DNA from: an uncultured Coriobacteriaceae bacterium
GTDB taxonomy: Bacteria; Actinomycetota; Coriobacteriia; Coriobacteriales; Eggerthellaceae
Assembly (NCBI GenBank): GCA_902767025.1
Contig: CACXFZ010000083.1
Span: 1 to 7,782, forward strand
DNA length: 7,782 nt
Direction of reading: 5' to 3'
Made by a program: the position numbers and the translations under genes. How positions within the stretch are numbered: the stretch's first letter is position 1; each line of letters begins with the position of its first letter. This document shows, in pieces, positions 1 to 5,544 of this stretch. The notes under the pieces were generated by a model. The model made no database searches. It was not told where the DNA came from and worked only from the letters and a program-made list of their open reading frames with translations.

Positions 1-386
1 GCCTGGTCGTAGATGTTCGCACTCATGTTGGCGCGCGCAAAGTCCAGATTGAGAAGTACGCGCGGGTCGAGTTCTTCGTCTGCGTAGCCCAACTGCGCCA
101 GCCGCTTTTCGATTCTGCGCATGCCCTTGCGCAGCTCTTTGGCCGCTGCGGCATTGTTCAACAGAAGCTGGTGAAGCTCTTCGGAATATGGGCCCACATA
201 GGTAGACGTCAGCCTCCCCGATACGCGCTTGCGCATGTACAGGTACGTGCCCTTGCCCTGCGTTTTCACCTCGACGCTTCCTTCGTAGGGGACAAGGGCA
301 AGGCGGGCGGACAGGTCTGCCCGCTCATGCAGGAGGTTCCGTATCTCCTCGAAGCTGTTGTCGTTGGTGTTGCTCTGTTGTGCCAT
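1..386 (-). CDS. Fic-family protein, N-terminal part (3' end outside window)
   Basis: The first ~128 codons of a minus-strand gene are present; the rest runs off the left edge. The protein begins MAQQSNTNDNSFEEIR. It has a conserved-looking core around residues 48-65 (TYLYMRKRVSGRLTSTYVG), then a charged helical segment (residues ~85-105), and ends in LLNLDFARANMSANIYDQA. I recognise this pattern (LNxDFARANxxxNIYDQA after a YVRKRV..LTSTYV strand) as the region before the catalytic domain of a group of Fic proteins, enzymes that usually transfer AMP to target proteins. The diagnostic HxFxDGN(K/G)R motif and any inhibitory (S/T)xxxE(G/N) motif would lie outside the window, so the call rests on memory of the family. 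The start is fixed at this ATG because an in-frame TAA lies four codons upstream. No good Shine-Dalgarno precedes it, so translation may be weak or the mRNA leader unusual. Its neighbour on the same strand is a toxin-antitoxin pair, which fits a toxin-like role. Confidence 0.6.
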   Translation of the reverse strand, partial: MAQQSNTNDNSFEEIRNLLHERADLSARLALVPYEGSVEVKTQGKGTYLYMRKRVSGRLTSTYVGPYSEELHQLLLNNAAAAKELRKGMRRIEKRLAQLGYADEELDPRVLLNLDFARANMSANIYDQ

Positions 387-411
387 GGGATATCGTTAGG
401 GTACAAATAAG

Positions 412-446
412 ACTATAAATCTGTAAAAAGTTCCCTAATTGTATCA
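412..446 (-). promoter_or_regulatory. Candidate promoter region of the Fic-family gene
   Basis: The 99-nt gap between the Fic gene and the PIN gene is clearly AT-richer than its surroundings. Reading the minus strand, an extended -10 (TGATACAAT, 446-438) and a second -10-like hexamer (TATAGT, 417-412) are visible. Neither has a recognisable -35 at 16-19 nt. The extended -10 form can work without a -35, so the upstream element is the better candidate; it would give a leader of about 45 nt. A separate promoter makes sense because a palindrome lies between the two genes. Confidence 0.35.
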
Positions 447-454
447 CATCTCGT

Positions 455-485
455 TTTTGAGCAGGGCCAGGTCCCTTCTTCAAAA
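455..485. repeat. Degenerate 31-bp palindrome, partner of the one at 1291-1321
   Basis: The 31 nt keep the outer arms TTTTGA and TCAAAA exactly. By hand alignment they match the perfect palindrome at 1291-1321 in 23 of 31 positions. An inner stem AGGG/CCCT still forms inside the outer 6-bp stem. The element starts on the base immediately after the TGA stop of the PIN-domain gene. It is T-rich before and A-rich after the stem, the reverse of an intrinsic terminator, so I regard it as a decayed repeat copy and not a terminator. Confidence 0.55.
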
Positions 486-923
486 TCAGATGTCGGCCGT
501 TTCGTGTTCTGCGAACTCGTCCAGGTACTCTTGCGCGGTCATCTTCTTGATGGGGCTGTGCCCGAAGGCGTTTTCGTCGCGCGAGACGATGTAGTCGACG
601 CCGAGCCCTTCCGCGCACGAGCGGATGATCCCGTCTTCGAAATCCGGCTCGTTGGAACGGGCGGCGTCTTCGCATACGGTTGCATCGACTGCCGCCACCG
701 AATACAAGCGCATCAGGCACTGGACGTACTCGCGCGCGAACACCTCGTCGGTTGCGCTCTTGATCAGGTAGTACGCGTCCTTCAGGGAAGTCGCGGCAAT
801 GTAGGATTGCATGCCGCTGTACGCCACTTCGTCCTCGAACAGCATGGCCTCGTTGTGGTGTTCGCGGTCGGGGACGGCGGCATCGATCAGGATGTTCGTG
901 TCGACGATGACCGACCTACTCAT
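486..923 (-). CDS. PIN-domain ribonuclease toxin (VapC-like)
   Basis: This is a 145-residue single-domain protein, the usual size for a VapC/PIN_3 toxin, which cleaves RNA with a metal-dependent acidic site. Visible motifs: VDTNILID near the N-terminus (Asp8 as the first metal ligand), an acidic residue in the SLKDAYYLI helix (Asp49, in the place where many PIN proteins have Glu), and PDFEDGIIRSCAEGLGVDYIVSRDENAF (described by parts: Asp94/Asp97 and Asp116), followed by SPIKKMTAQEYL. The D-F-x-D...DYIVxR pattern is typical of the PIN_3 branch. I chose the ATG at 923; a longer TTG start at 935 would add four residues, but a GGGG just upstream favours the ATG. The start overlaps the end of the antitoxin gene by 8 nt (stop TAG inside ATGAGTAGG), so the two are translationally coupled. 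All acidic residues needed for activity seem present, so the toxin is probably functional. Confidence 0.8.
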   Translation of the reverse strand: MSRSVIVDTNILIDAAVPDREHHNEAMLFEDEVAYSGMQSYIAATSLKDAYYLIKSATDEVFAREYVQCLMRLYSVAAVDATVCEDAARSNEPDFEDGIIRSCAEGLGVDYIVSRDENAFGHSPIKKMTAQEYLDEFAEHETADI

Positions 924-1209
924 AGCGCCCCGCAATCAGCCGCTTCATGTCCTCGCCGCTCATCTGCGCCAGCTTCGAGCCTCGCAACCGCTCTGACATC
1001 TCGCGCATGTGGGCCAGCGCCGCTGCACGCTGTTCACGCATCTCGTTGGCGGTGGAAACAGCGGGCAAGGCGTGCTCGGCGTGCACGTAGTCAAGTAGGA
1101 TGCTGCCGCAGTACTGTCCGTACGACATGCCATACTCGCGCAATGCAAGCGCATCTGCATAGGCCAGCTTTCCCACGTCGCCTCGGCCGGAAAACGTCTT
1201 GGTGGCCAT
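916..1209 (-). CDS. Antitoxin of the PIN-domain toxin, ribbon-helix-helix/RelB-like
   Basis: A 97-residue protein encoded directly upstream of, and overlapping, the PIN toxin. The order antitoxin-then-toxin, the size and the overlap are classic for type II systems, in which the antitoxin binds and blocks the toxin and represses their shared promoter. The first half (KLAYADALALREYGMSYGQY, then CGSILLDYV) resembles the RelB/DinJ pattern of a short strand followed by 'G(L/M)S...' and two helices, so a ribbon-helix-helix DNA-binding fold is likely but not certain. The second half (residues ~55-97) is charged and helical (NEMREQRAAALAHMREMSER), as expected for the toxin-wrapping tail. The ATG is preceded by a strong AGGGGGA Shine-Dalgarno at about 6 nt. 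A PIN partner makes VapB the functional name, but the sequence is not a clear AbrB- or Phd-type protein, so I give no symbol. Confidence 0.7.
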   Translation of the reverse strand: MATKTFSGRGDVGKLAYADALALREYGMSYGQYCGSILLDYVHAEHALPAVSTANEMREQRAAALAHMREMSERLRGSKLAQMSGEDMKRLIAGRYE

Positions 1210-1224
1210 GGAGTCCCCCTAACT

Positions 1225-1238
1225 GTTTACGCGTTTAC
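1225..1238. promoter_or_regulatory. Candidate antitoxin operator (direct repeat)
   Basis: Two copies of GTTTAC, 8 nt apart centre to centre (1225-1230 and 1233-1238), enclose the self-complementary core ACGCGT. They overlap the end of the toxin-antitoxin -10 box and its expected transcription start. Short repeated sites at this place are where ribbon-helix-helix antitoxins commonly bind for autoregulation. The assignment is by position only. Confidence 0.4.
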
Positions 1239-1265
1239 AATACTGGGCGCAAGCAGCGGCGTCAA
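1237..1265 (-). promoter_or_regulatory. Sigma-70-type promoter of the toxin-antitoxin operon
   Basis: On the minus strand a -35 box TTGACG (1265-1260) is followed by exactly 17 nt and a -10 box TATTGT (1242-1237). Five of six bases match the -35 consensus and four of six the -10, with ideal spacing. The start would be near 1230, giving a leader of about 20 nt that carries the strong ribosome binding site of the antitoxin gene. Confidence 0.6.
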
Positions 1266-1290
1266 GCTGGCGCGAGCCCCGCGGCTCTCG

Positions 1291-1321
1291 TTTTGAACAG
1301 GGGTCTGACCCCTGTTCAAAA
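1291..1321. repeat. Perfect 31-bp palindrome (REP-like element)
   Basis: Two 15-nt arms (TTTTGAACAGGGGTC and its complement) flank a single central T. There is no mismatch. The core CAGGGGTCTGACCCCTG is of a kind that recurs in intergenic regions of many bacterial genomes, where such elements are often linked to REP-associated tyrosine transposases (recalled knowledge, not checked here). It lies between the toxin-antitoxin promoter and the divergent peptidase promoter. The flanking T-run precedes and the A-run follows the stem on either strand, so it is not a standard intrinsic terminator. Confidence 0.8.
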
Positions 1322-1329
1322 TCCCATAT

Positions 1330-1360
1330 TTGCCAGCGGATCGCTGCTTTCTGGTATGAT
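1330..1360 (+). promoter_or_regulatory. Promoter of the C1 peptidase gene
   Basis: An extended -10 box TGGTATGAT (1352-1360) is preceded by TTGCCA (1330-1335). The 19-nt spacing is longer than ideal, but the TG extension compensates. A start near 1367 would leave a ~36-nt leader carrying GAGGGA at 7 nt before the ATG at 1403. The -35 begins only 8 nt from the 31-bp palindrome. Confidence 0.5.
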
Positions 1361-1402
1361 TCGACTTCTGTGTGCAAGCTCCAGGGGAAGAGGGATTCCA
1401 GG

Positions 1403-3436
1403 ATGAAGACATACGCAAGCCCATGCCAGCGCAACCGCATCATCGCGTGCATGTTCGCACTTGTTCTCGGCATCCTGCTTTCGTGTGCACCTGCCTCCGC
1501 TTTCGCCTACACGGACGGCGACGCCCCCTACGAGCCCACCAAGAACTTCCGCTTCGCCGAAGACGACATCGACAGCGCCGAGGTGGAGCGGCTCTACGAC
1601 CCGGACAGCACGGTGCTGCCCGATTCCTTCGACCTGCGCGACAGCATCTCCGTCTTCGTGGACGACCAGGACCCGTTGGGGCTGTGCGACACCTTCGCCA
1701 TCGCGAAAAGCGCCGAAACGAACTACGCCCTGACCAGCGGCAATGCCGTGGACCTCTCCGAGCGCTACCTCGACCTCATGGATTCGGAGCAGCTCTACAG
1801 CGACGAGCGCACTCCGGGGATCCTGCCCACCGAGGAGAACGACTGGTATTACCGCGAAGGTGACGGCACGGCGTACGACAAGGTTCTTGCGCTGCTGGAG
1901 ACCTTTGGCGCCCCGACCGAGGAGCAGGTTCCCTTTGCCAACTACACCGACGGGCAGATTGCGACGATGCCGAAGGTGAAGACGGCCGTGCGCGTCACCA
2001 GCTCGGTCGCGTTCCCCTCGGTCGTTGACATCGAAGACGAGGACCTCAAGGCGCGCTGGATCGACATCGTCAAGAACCACGTCATGAAGTACGGCTCGGT
2101 GTATTCGATCGTCCAAATACCCGAAGACGACGTGAACTTCAACTCCGAGACAAACGCCGCCTACTTCAAGCGGGGCGAGACGGAGTCCACCTACGGGCAC
2201 GCCGTCAGCATCGTTGGCTGGGACGATTCCTATTCCAAGGAGAACTTCCTCGTGCAGCCTTCCCGCGACGGTGCCTGGATCGCCCTTAACTCGTGGGGAG
2301 AAGCATGGGGCGATGACGGCTGCTACTACGTCTCGTACGAGAGCGACGACTTGCTTCTGCAGTCGGCTGGCGTTGTGGCAACCCAGACGCCCGACCTGTA
2401 CCGCACCTACACCTATGGCGCGAAGATTGACGTCACCCAAGGCTTCATGGCCGAGGAGGACAAGCGCTTCCTGGGTATGGTGTTCGACTCCGCAGGAGGC
2501 GCCGAGGCGTTGAGCCATTTGACCATTGGCGCTGGCGGCACATCGGAAGAGGCGTTCACCTCGAAGGTGCGCGTGTACGTGAACCCGGAAGACGGCACCT
2601 TCGACAAGGACAAGCTGGTGCTGCTCGATGAGACCTATTCGGTGCTGGGCGGCATGTTGAGCACCGTGAACCTGAGCACGCCCCTGCCGCTGACGGGAGA
2701 CAGGTTCGCCCTGGTCTTCGAGCTGGTTGGCGACGTGGAGGATTTCTACCTTGCCAGCGCCGAGGATGCGTCGGGCACGTTCGTGACGGGCAACATGTAC
2801 TACGCCGATGGCCTTGATGGGCAGTGGGCTGTTCACGAGGAAGAGCTTGCGGTGTTCGCCTTCACCCTTGCCGAGGACGAGGTTGACGACCGCATCGACG
2901 CAATCGTGCCCGAGGATTCCGGTGCACCCGAAGACGACGGGGAAGAGGACGAGGGGTCCGAGGGCGAACTGCCCGACGACGCGGAGTTCGTCGAGGCGCC
3001 GGACGAAGAGTCCGAGGGCGAGGTGCTCGAGCCGGTCGTCGAATGGCCCGAAGGCGAGATCGGCGAACCGGTTGTCGTTGAGCCCGAGGTTTCCGAGTTG
3101 CCCGCATCGGCCGTCGAAGAGCCCAAGGCAGACCTGGAACCTGCTGCCGAAGAAAACGGCAAGGCAGACGCCCAGAAGGGCAAAACGGACGCTTCGGACA
3201 AGGGCGAAAGCACGGCCAAGAAGGACCTGCCGGATTCTTCGACCTCATCGGATGCTGCCGGCAAGAAGGTCACGGCCCCAACCGCAACATCTGCGCCGGC
3301 ATCAGCGACAAGCACGCAGCAAACGCGTGTCACGGCCGCCACGGGCGACGGGCTGCCTCACGGCTTCGTGCTGACGATGGCGTTCGCCCTGCTCGCCATC
3401 CTGCTCGGTGTTGCCGCCGAGCGCTCCCGCAAGTAA
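1403..3436 (+). CDS. Secreted, cell-surface C1 (papain-like) cysteine peptidase with lectin-like domain
   Basis: A 677-residue exported protein. Layout: signal peptide (basic start, hydrophobic ~13-28, likely cut at PASA or AFA near residues 33-35); papain-like catalytic domain ~70-325; lectin-like beta domain ~330-490; acidic Glu/Asp/Pro-rich stalk ~490-580, then a Lys/Ala/Ser/Thr linker to ~643; hydrophobic segment ~655-672 ending in ERSRK. The active site is complete: Gln89 (oxyanion hole) and Cys95 in QDPLGLCDTFA, His266 in YGHAVSIVGWDD, Asn296 in LNSWGEAWG. The residue after the catalytic Cys is Asp; most papain-like enzymes have Trp. C1 peptidase plus lectin-like domain is a known pairing in anaerobic Firmicutes and Actinobacteria. 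TGDG just before the last hydrophobic stretch resembles the TGD part of sortase signals, but a full LPxTG is absent, so simple membrane anchoring is equally possible. I chose the ATG with GAGGGA 7 nt upstream; a GTG at 1370 would add 11 residues, but the ATG gives a normal signal peptide. Substrate unknown; host or dietary protein or peptides are plausible. Confidence 0.85.
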   Translation: MKTYASPCQRNRIIACMFALVLGILLSCAPASAFAYTDGDAPYEPTKNFRFAEDDIDSAEVERLYDPDSTVLPDSFDLRDSISVFVDDQDPLGLCDTFAIAKSAETNYALTSGNAVDLSERYLDLMDSEQLYSDERTPGILPTEENDWYYREGDGTAYDKVLALLETFGAPTEEQVPFANYTDGQIATMPKVKTAVRVTSSVAFPSVVDIEDEDLKARWIDIVKNHVMKYGSVYSIVQIPEDDVNFNSETNAAYFKRGETESTYGHAVSIVGWDDSYSKENFLVQPSRDGAWIALNSWGEAWGDDGCYYVSYESDDLLLQSAGVVATQTPDLYRTYTYGAKIDVTQGFMAEEDKRFLGMVFDSAGGAEALSHLTIGAGGTSEEAFTSKVRVYVNPEDGTFDKDKLVLLDETYSVLGGMLSTVNLSTPLPLTGDRFALVFELVGDVEDFYLASAEDASGTFVTGNMYYADGLDGQWAVHEEELAVFAFTLAEDEVDDRIDAIVPEDSGAPEDDGEEDEGSEGELPDDAEFVEAPDEESEGEVLEPVVEWPEGEIGEPVVVEPEVSELPASAVEEPKADLEPAAEENGKADAQKGKTDASDKGESTAKKDLPDSSTSSDAAGKKVTAPTATSAPASATSTQQTRVTAATGDGLPHGFVLTMAFALLAILLGVAAERSRK

Positions 3437-3464
3437 GGAACACAGGGGACAGTTCTCTGTGTTC
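3437..3464 (+). repeat. REP-like hairpin, copy 1 (3' end of peptidase transcript)
   Basis: The unit GGAACACAGGGGACAGTTCT followed by CTGTGTTC folds on the plus strand into a near-complete hairpin. Bases 3438-3464 pair as 13 bp, including two G-U pairs, around one central A. The complementary strand would have A-C mismatches at those two places, so the hairpin is strand-specific. It follows the peptidase stop codon directly and could end or protect that mRNA. Confidence 0.65.
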
Positions 3465-3516
3465 TTCGAACTGTCCCCGTGTCCGATGGCGTCCGCGGCC
3501 TCAGCACACAGAACTG

Positions 3517-3544
3517 GAACACAGAGAACTGTCCCCTGTGTTCC
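3517..3544 (-). repeat. REP-like hairpin, copy 2 (3' end of moe operon transcript)
   Basis: This is the exact reverse complement of copy 1, so the moe operon transcript carries the same G-U-containing hairpin starting about 35 nt after its stop codon. No clear U-tract follows, so the expected role is mRNA 3'-end stabilisation or factor-dependent termination; classical intrinsic termination is unlikely. Confidence 0.65.
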
Positions 3545-3579
3545 CCCTGTGTTCCGCAGGGCAATCGAGGCGACGTACG

Positions 3580-5517
3580 CTACTCGTAGTGCCTGCGCAC
3601 GCTGCCGGGGTTTTCCAGGCGGTAGCCACCCAACGCTTCGATGCGCGCGCGGAAGGCGTCCGACGCCAGCACTTCCAGCAAGGCCTGCACCATGGGGGTG
3701 TCCCAGGCGTAGTCGGGCACGAGCAGGTCGTACTGCTCCTCGCACACCGGCACGAAGTCCAGGCCGTACATCTTCGCCGCCGCATAGATGCCCATGCCTG
3801 CATCGGCCGCGCCCGACTCCACGATGGCCGCCACGGCCGTGTGCGTGAACTCCTCGTGGTCGTAGCCGTAGATGGCGCCTGTGTCGATGCCGTCCTGCTT
3901 GCACAGGTAGTCGCTCAGGATGCGCGTGCCCGAACCCTTCTGCCGGTTCACGAAGCTGCGGCCGTCCTGGGCCAGGTCGGCAAGGCTTTCGATGCCCAGC
4001 GGGTTGCCCGGCGCCACCATCAGGCCCTGCTGGCGGAACACGCATTCCACCTGGCGCACGCCGCCTTGGGGGAAGTGCTTTTCCAGGTACGGCTCGTTGT
4101 AGGTTCCCGTTGCCTCGTCGAGCAGGTGGATGCCGCCGCAGTGGCTCTCGCCGCGTTTGGCAGCCGTGATGCCGCCCATCGATCCCACGTGGGTGGATGC
4201 CACGGAAAGCTCCGGCCAGCGCTCGTGCACCAGCTGGGCGACCTCGTCGATCAGCGGGTCGTGGCTGCCGATGACCACCAGCGACCTCGCCAGTTCGTCG
4301 GCCGGGCGCAACAGGCGCACGCGCGCCGTAGAGCCCGCCTCGAATCCTTCGCTGTTCTGCGGGATGCGCATGATGCCGTCGGCCTTCACGAACGACGTCA
4401 CCACGCCCGCGCCGCGCGACAGCGGAGTGGCCACGATCTTGTCGCCCACCTGCCCCAGGCGCACGCGCACGAACTCCTCGTGCTTGAGCGACGAGGTGCA
4501 TGGCCGGGCCAGGGTGGCGTCGATTTCCGCGTCGTGCACCGTCTTGCAGCCCAGCAGCTCCTCGACGACCGGGCGCACCAGCTCTTCGACCACGATGATG
4601 CCGCTCACGGGATAGCCCGGCACGCCCACGATGGCCGTGGCGTCTGCATGTGCCAGGATGGCGGGCTTGCCCGGTTTGATGGCGATGCCATGGAAGAGCA
4701 CGTCGGCCAGCTCGCCGATGATCGACGAAGAGTAGTCGTCGCGTCCCGCAGACGATCCGGCGTTGAGCAGCACGATGTCGCATTCGTCGATGGCCTTCTG
4801 CAGCGCCGCCTTGATGAGGTCGGGCTCGTCGGCAACGATGGGGTAGGCGATGCCGCGGGCGCCCCACTGCGCGACCATGCCCGAGAAGATCGTCGAGTTG
4901 AACTCCATCACATCACCCGGGTTGGGGTTGGCCGACGGTGCCACCACCTCGTCGCCCGTGGGGATGATGCCCACCACCGGCGGTGCGATCACCGGCACCT
5001 CCTGGATGCCCGCGGCCAGCATGGCCCCCATGGCGGCCGGCTCGATGCGCACGTTGGACGTGAGCAGCATCTCGCCCGCGCAGATGTCCTCGCCGATCTG
5101 GCGCACGTTCTCCCATGGCGTCGATGCGGCGTAGAGCGTCACGGGGCACGAACCCAGCGCATCGAGCCCGTCGCCCTCGCCGAACACCACGTTCTCGATC
5201 ATCACCACCGCATCGCAGCCGTCCGGCAGCGGGTCGCCCGTGTCCACCACGACGTAGCTGCCCGCCTCGATGGTCACGGGCGTGGTGGCCGTGGCGCCGA
5301 AGGTGAGCTTGGCGTCCAGCGCGATGCCGTCCATCGCGCAAGCATGGTAGTGCGGCGCCGAGATGTGCGCGTACAGCGGCCGGGCCGTGATGCGTCCCAG
5401 CGCCTCTCCCACGCGCACGGTCTCGCAGCGCGGTTCCATGCCCGCCTCGCGCAAGGCGGCAAGGAAGGCCTCGCGGGCCTGTTCGAGCGGCGTGTTGCTC
5501 AGGTAGTCGAATGCCAT
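3580..5517 (-). CDS. moeA: MoeA fused to a PBP-like oxyanion-binding domain (molybdopterin molybdotransferase-type)
   Basis: A 645-residue two-domain protein. Residues ~1-405 are MoeA, which inserts molybdate (or tungstate) into adenylylated molybdopterin in the cytoplasm. Motifs: HACAMDGIAL around Asp63, VRQIGEDICAGE ~138-149, IIPTGDEVV ~184-192, NAGSSAGRDDY ~252-262, IKPGKP ~280-285, GVPGYPVSG ~298-306. Residues ~408-640 are a periplasmic-binding-protein-like domain of the LysR-substrate/PBP_like type: GSHDPLIDEVA, GSMGGITAAKRGESHCGGIHLLD (described in parts), RQQGLMVAPGNP, VNRQKGSGTRIL, EEFTHTAVAAIVESGAADAG. There is no signal peptide, so the binding domain acts inside the cell, probably as sensor or feeder of oxyanion to the MoeA site (inference). 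The ATG has a good Shine-Dalgarno (AGGAGA, ~6 nt). It starts 27 nt after the preceding moeA gene and is the last gene of the operon. The MoeA-PBP fusion architecture is known in archaea and clostridia. Confidence 0.9.
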   Translation of the reverse strand: MAFDYLSNTPLEQAREAFLAALREAGMEPRCETVRVGEALGRITARPLYAHISAPHYHACAMDGIALDAKLTFGATATTPVTIEAGSYVVVDTGDPLPDGCDAVVMIENVVFGEGDGLDALGSCPVTLYAASTPWENVRQIGEDICAGEMLLTSNVRIEPAAMGAMLAAGIQEVPVIAPPVVGIIPTGDEVVAPSANPNPGDVMEFNSTIFSGMVAQWGARGIAYPIVADEPDLIKAALQKAIDECDIVLLNAGSSAGRDDYSSSIIGELADVLFHGIAIKPGKPAILAHADATAIVGVPGYPVSGIIVVEELVRPVVEELLGCKTVHDAEIDATLARPCTSSLKHEEFVRVRLGQVGDKIVATPLSRGAGVVTSFVKADGIMRIPQNSEGFEAGSTARVRLLRPADELARSLVVIGSHDPLIDEVAQLVHERWPELSVASTHVGSMGGITAAKRGESHCGGIHLLDEATGTYNEPYLEKHFPQGGVRQVECVFRQQGLMVAPGNPLGIESLADLAQDGRSFVNRQKGSGTRILSDYLCKQDGIDTGAIYGYDHEEFTHTAVAAIVESGAADAGMGIYAAAKMYGLDFVPVCEEQYDLLVPDYAWDTPMVQALLEVLASDAFRARIEALGGYRLENPGSVRRHYE

Positions 5518-5544
5518 GGGGTTCTCCTCTCGTGGGTCGCGGGG

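Larger units (their letters stand above)
3437..3555. repeat. REP/BIME-like repeat cluster filling the convergent intergenic region
   Basis: This block starts on the base after the peptidase stop codon and ends 24 nt before the stop codon of the converging moeA fusion gene. It contains a perfect 28-nt inverted pair (3437-3464 and 3517-3544). Between them lie two inverted partial copies, a left half at 3468-3484 (GAACTGTCCCCGTGTCC) and a right half at 3505-3516 (CACACAGAACTG). A further half copy (CCCTGTGTTCC) is at 3545-3555. The element shares its GAACA...GGGG and CTGTTC-like arms with the palindrome at 1291-1321, so both may belong to one repeat superfamily. No gene is present here. Confidence 0.8.

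Noticed and set aside
455..485. Intrinsic terminator after the PIN toxin gene
   Set aside because: The stem is imperfect and is preceded by T and followed by A in the sense direction, opposite to a terminator; better explained as a decayed repeat.
1274..1294. Hairpin GAGCC-CCGC-GGCTC followed by TCG and TTTT, like an intrinsic terminator on the plus strand
   Set aside because: The stem is short, the T-run is only four bases, belongs to the palindrome, and no plus-strand gene lies upstream to be terminated.
504..1406. 300-codon plus-strand frame across the toxin-antitoxin genes
   Set aside because: It is antisense to two small genes with clear motifs, overlap and ribosome binding site, and it runs through the palindrome and promoters.
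1476..1508. Lipobox-like LLSC in the peptidase signal sequence
   Set aside because: The residue before Ser is Leu, which fits the lipobox poorly. A signal peptidase I site (PASA/AFA) follows at once and the protein has its own C-terminal anchor.
1316..2836. 506-codon open frame on the minus strand opposite the peptidase gene
   Set aside because: The plus-strand peptidase has a full catalytic site and signal peptide; the antisense frame has only low-complexity composition of a shadow frame.
2833..3342. Ser-rich 169-codon minus-strand frame
   Set aside because: It is the antisense of the Glu/Asp codons (GAG/GAC/GAA) of the peptidase stalk, which read as Ser/Leu/Val codons; no independent support.
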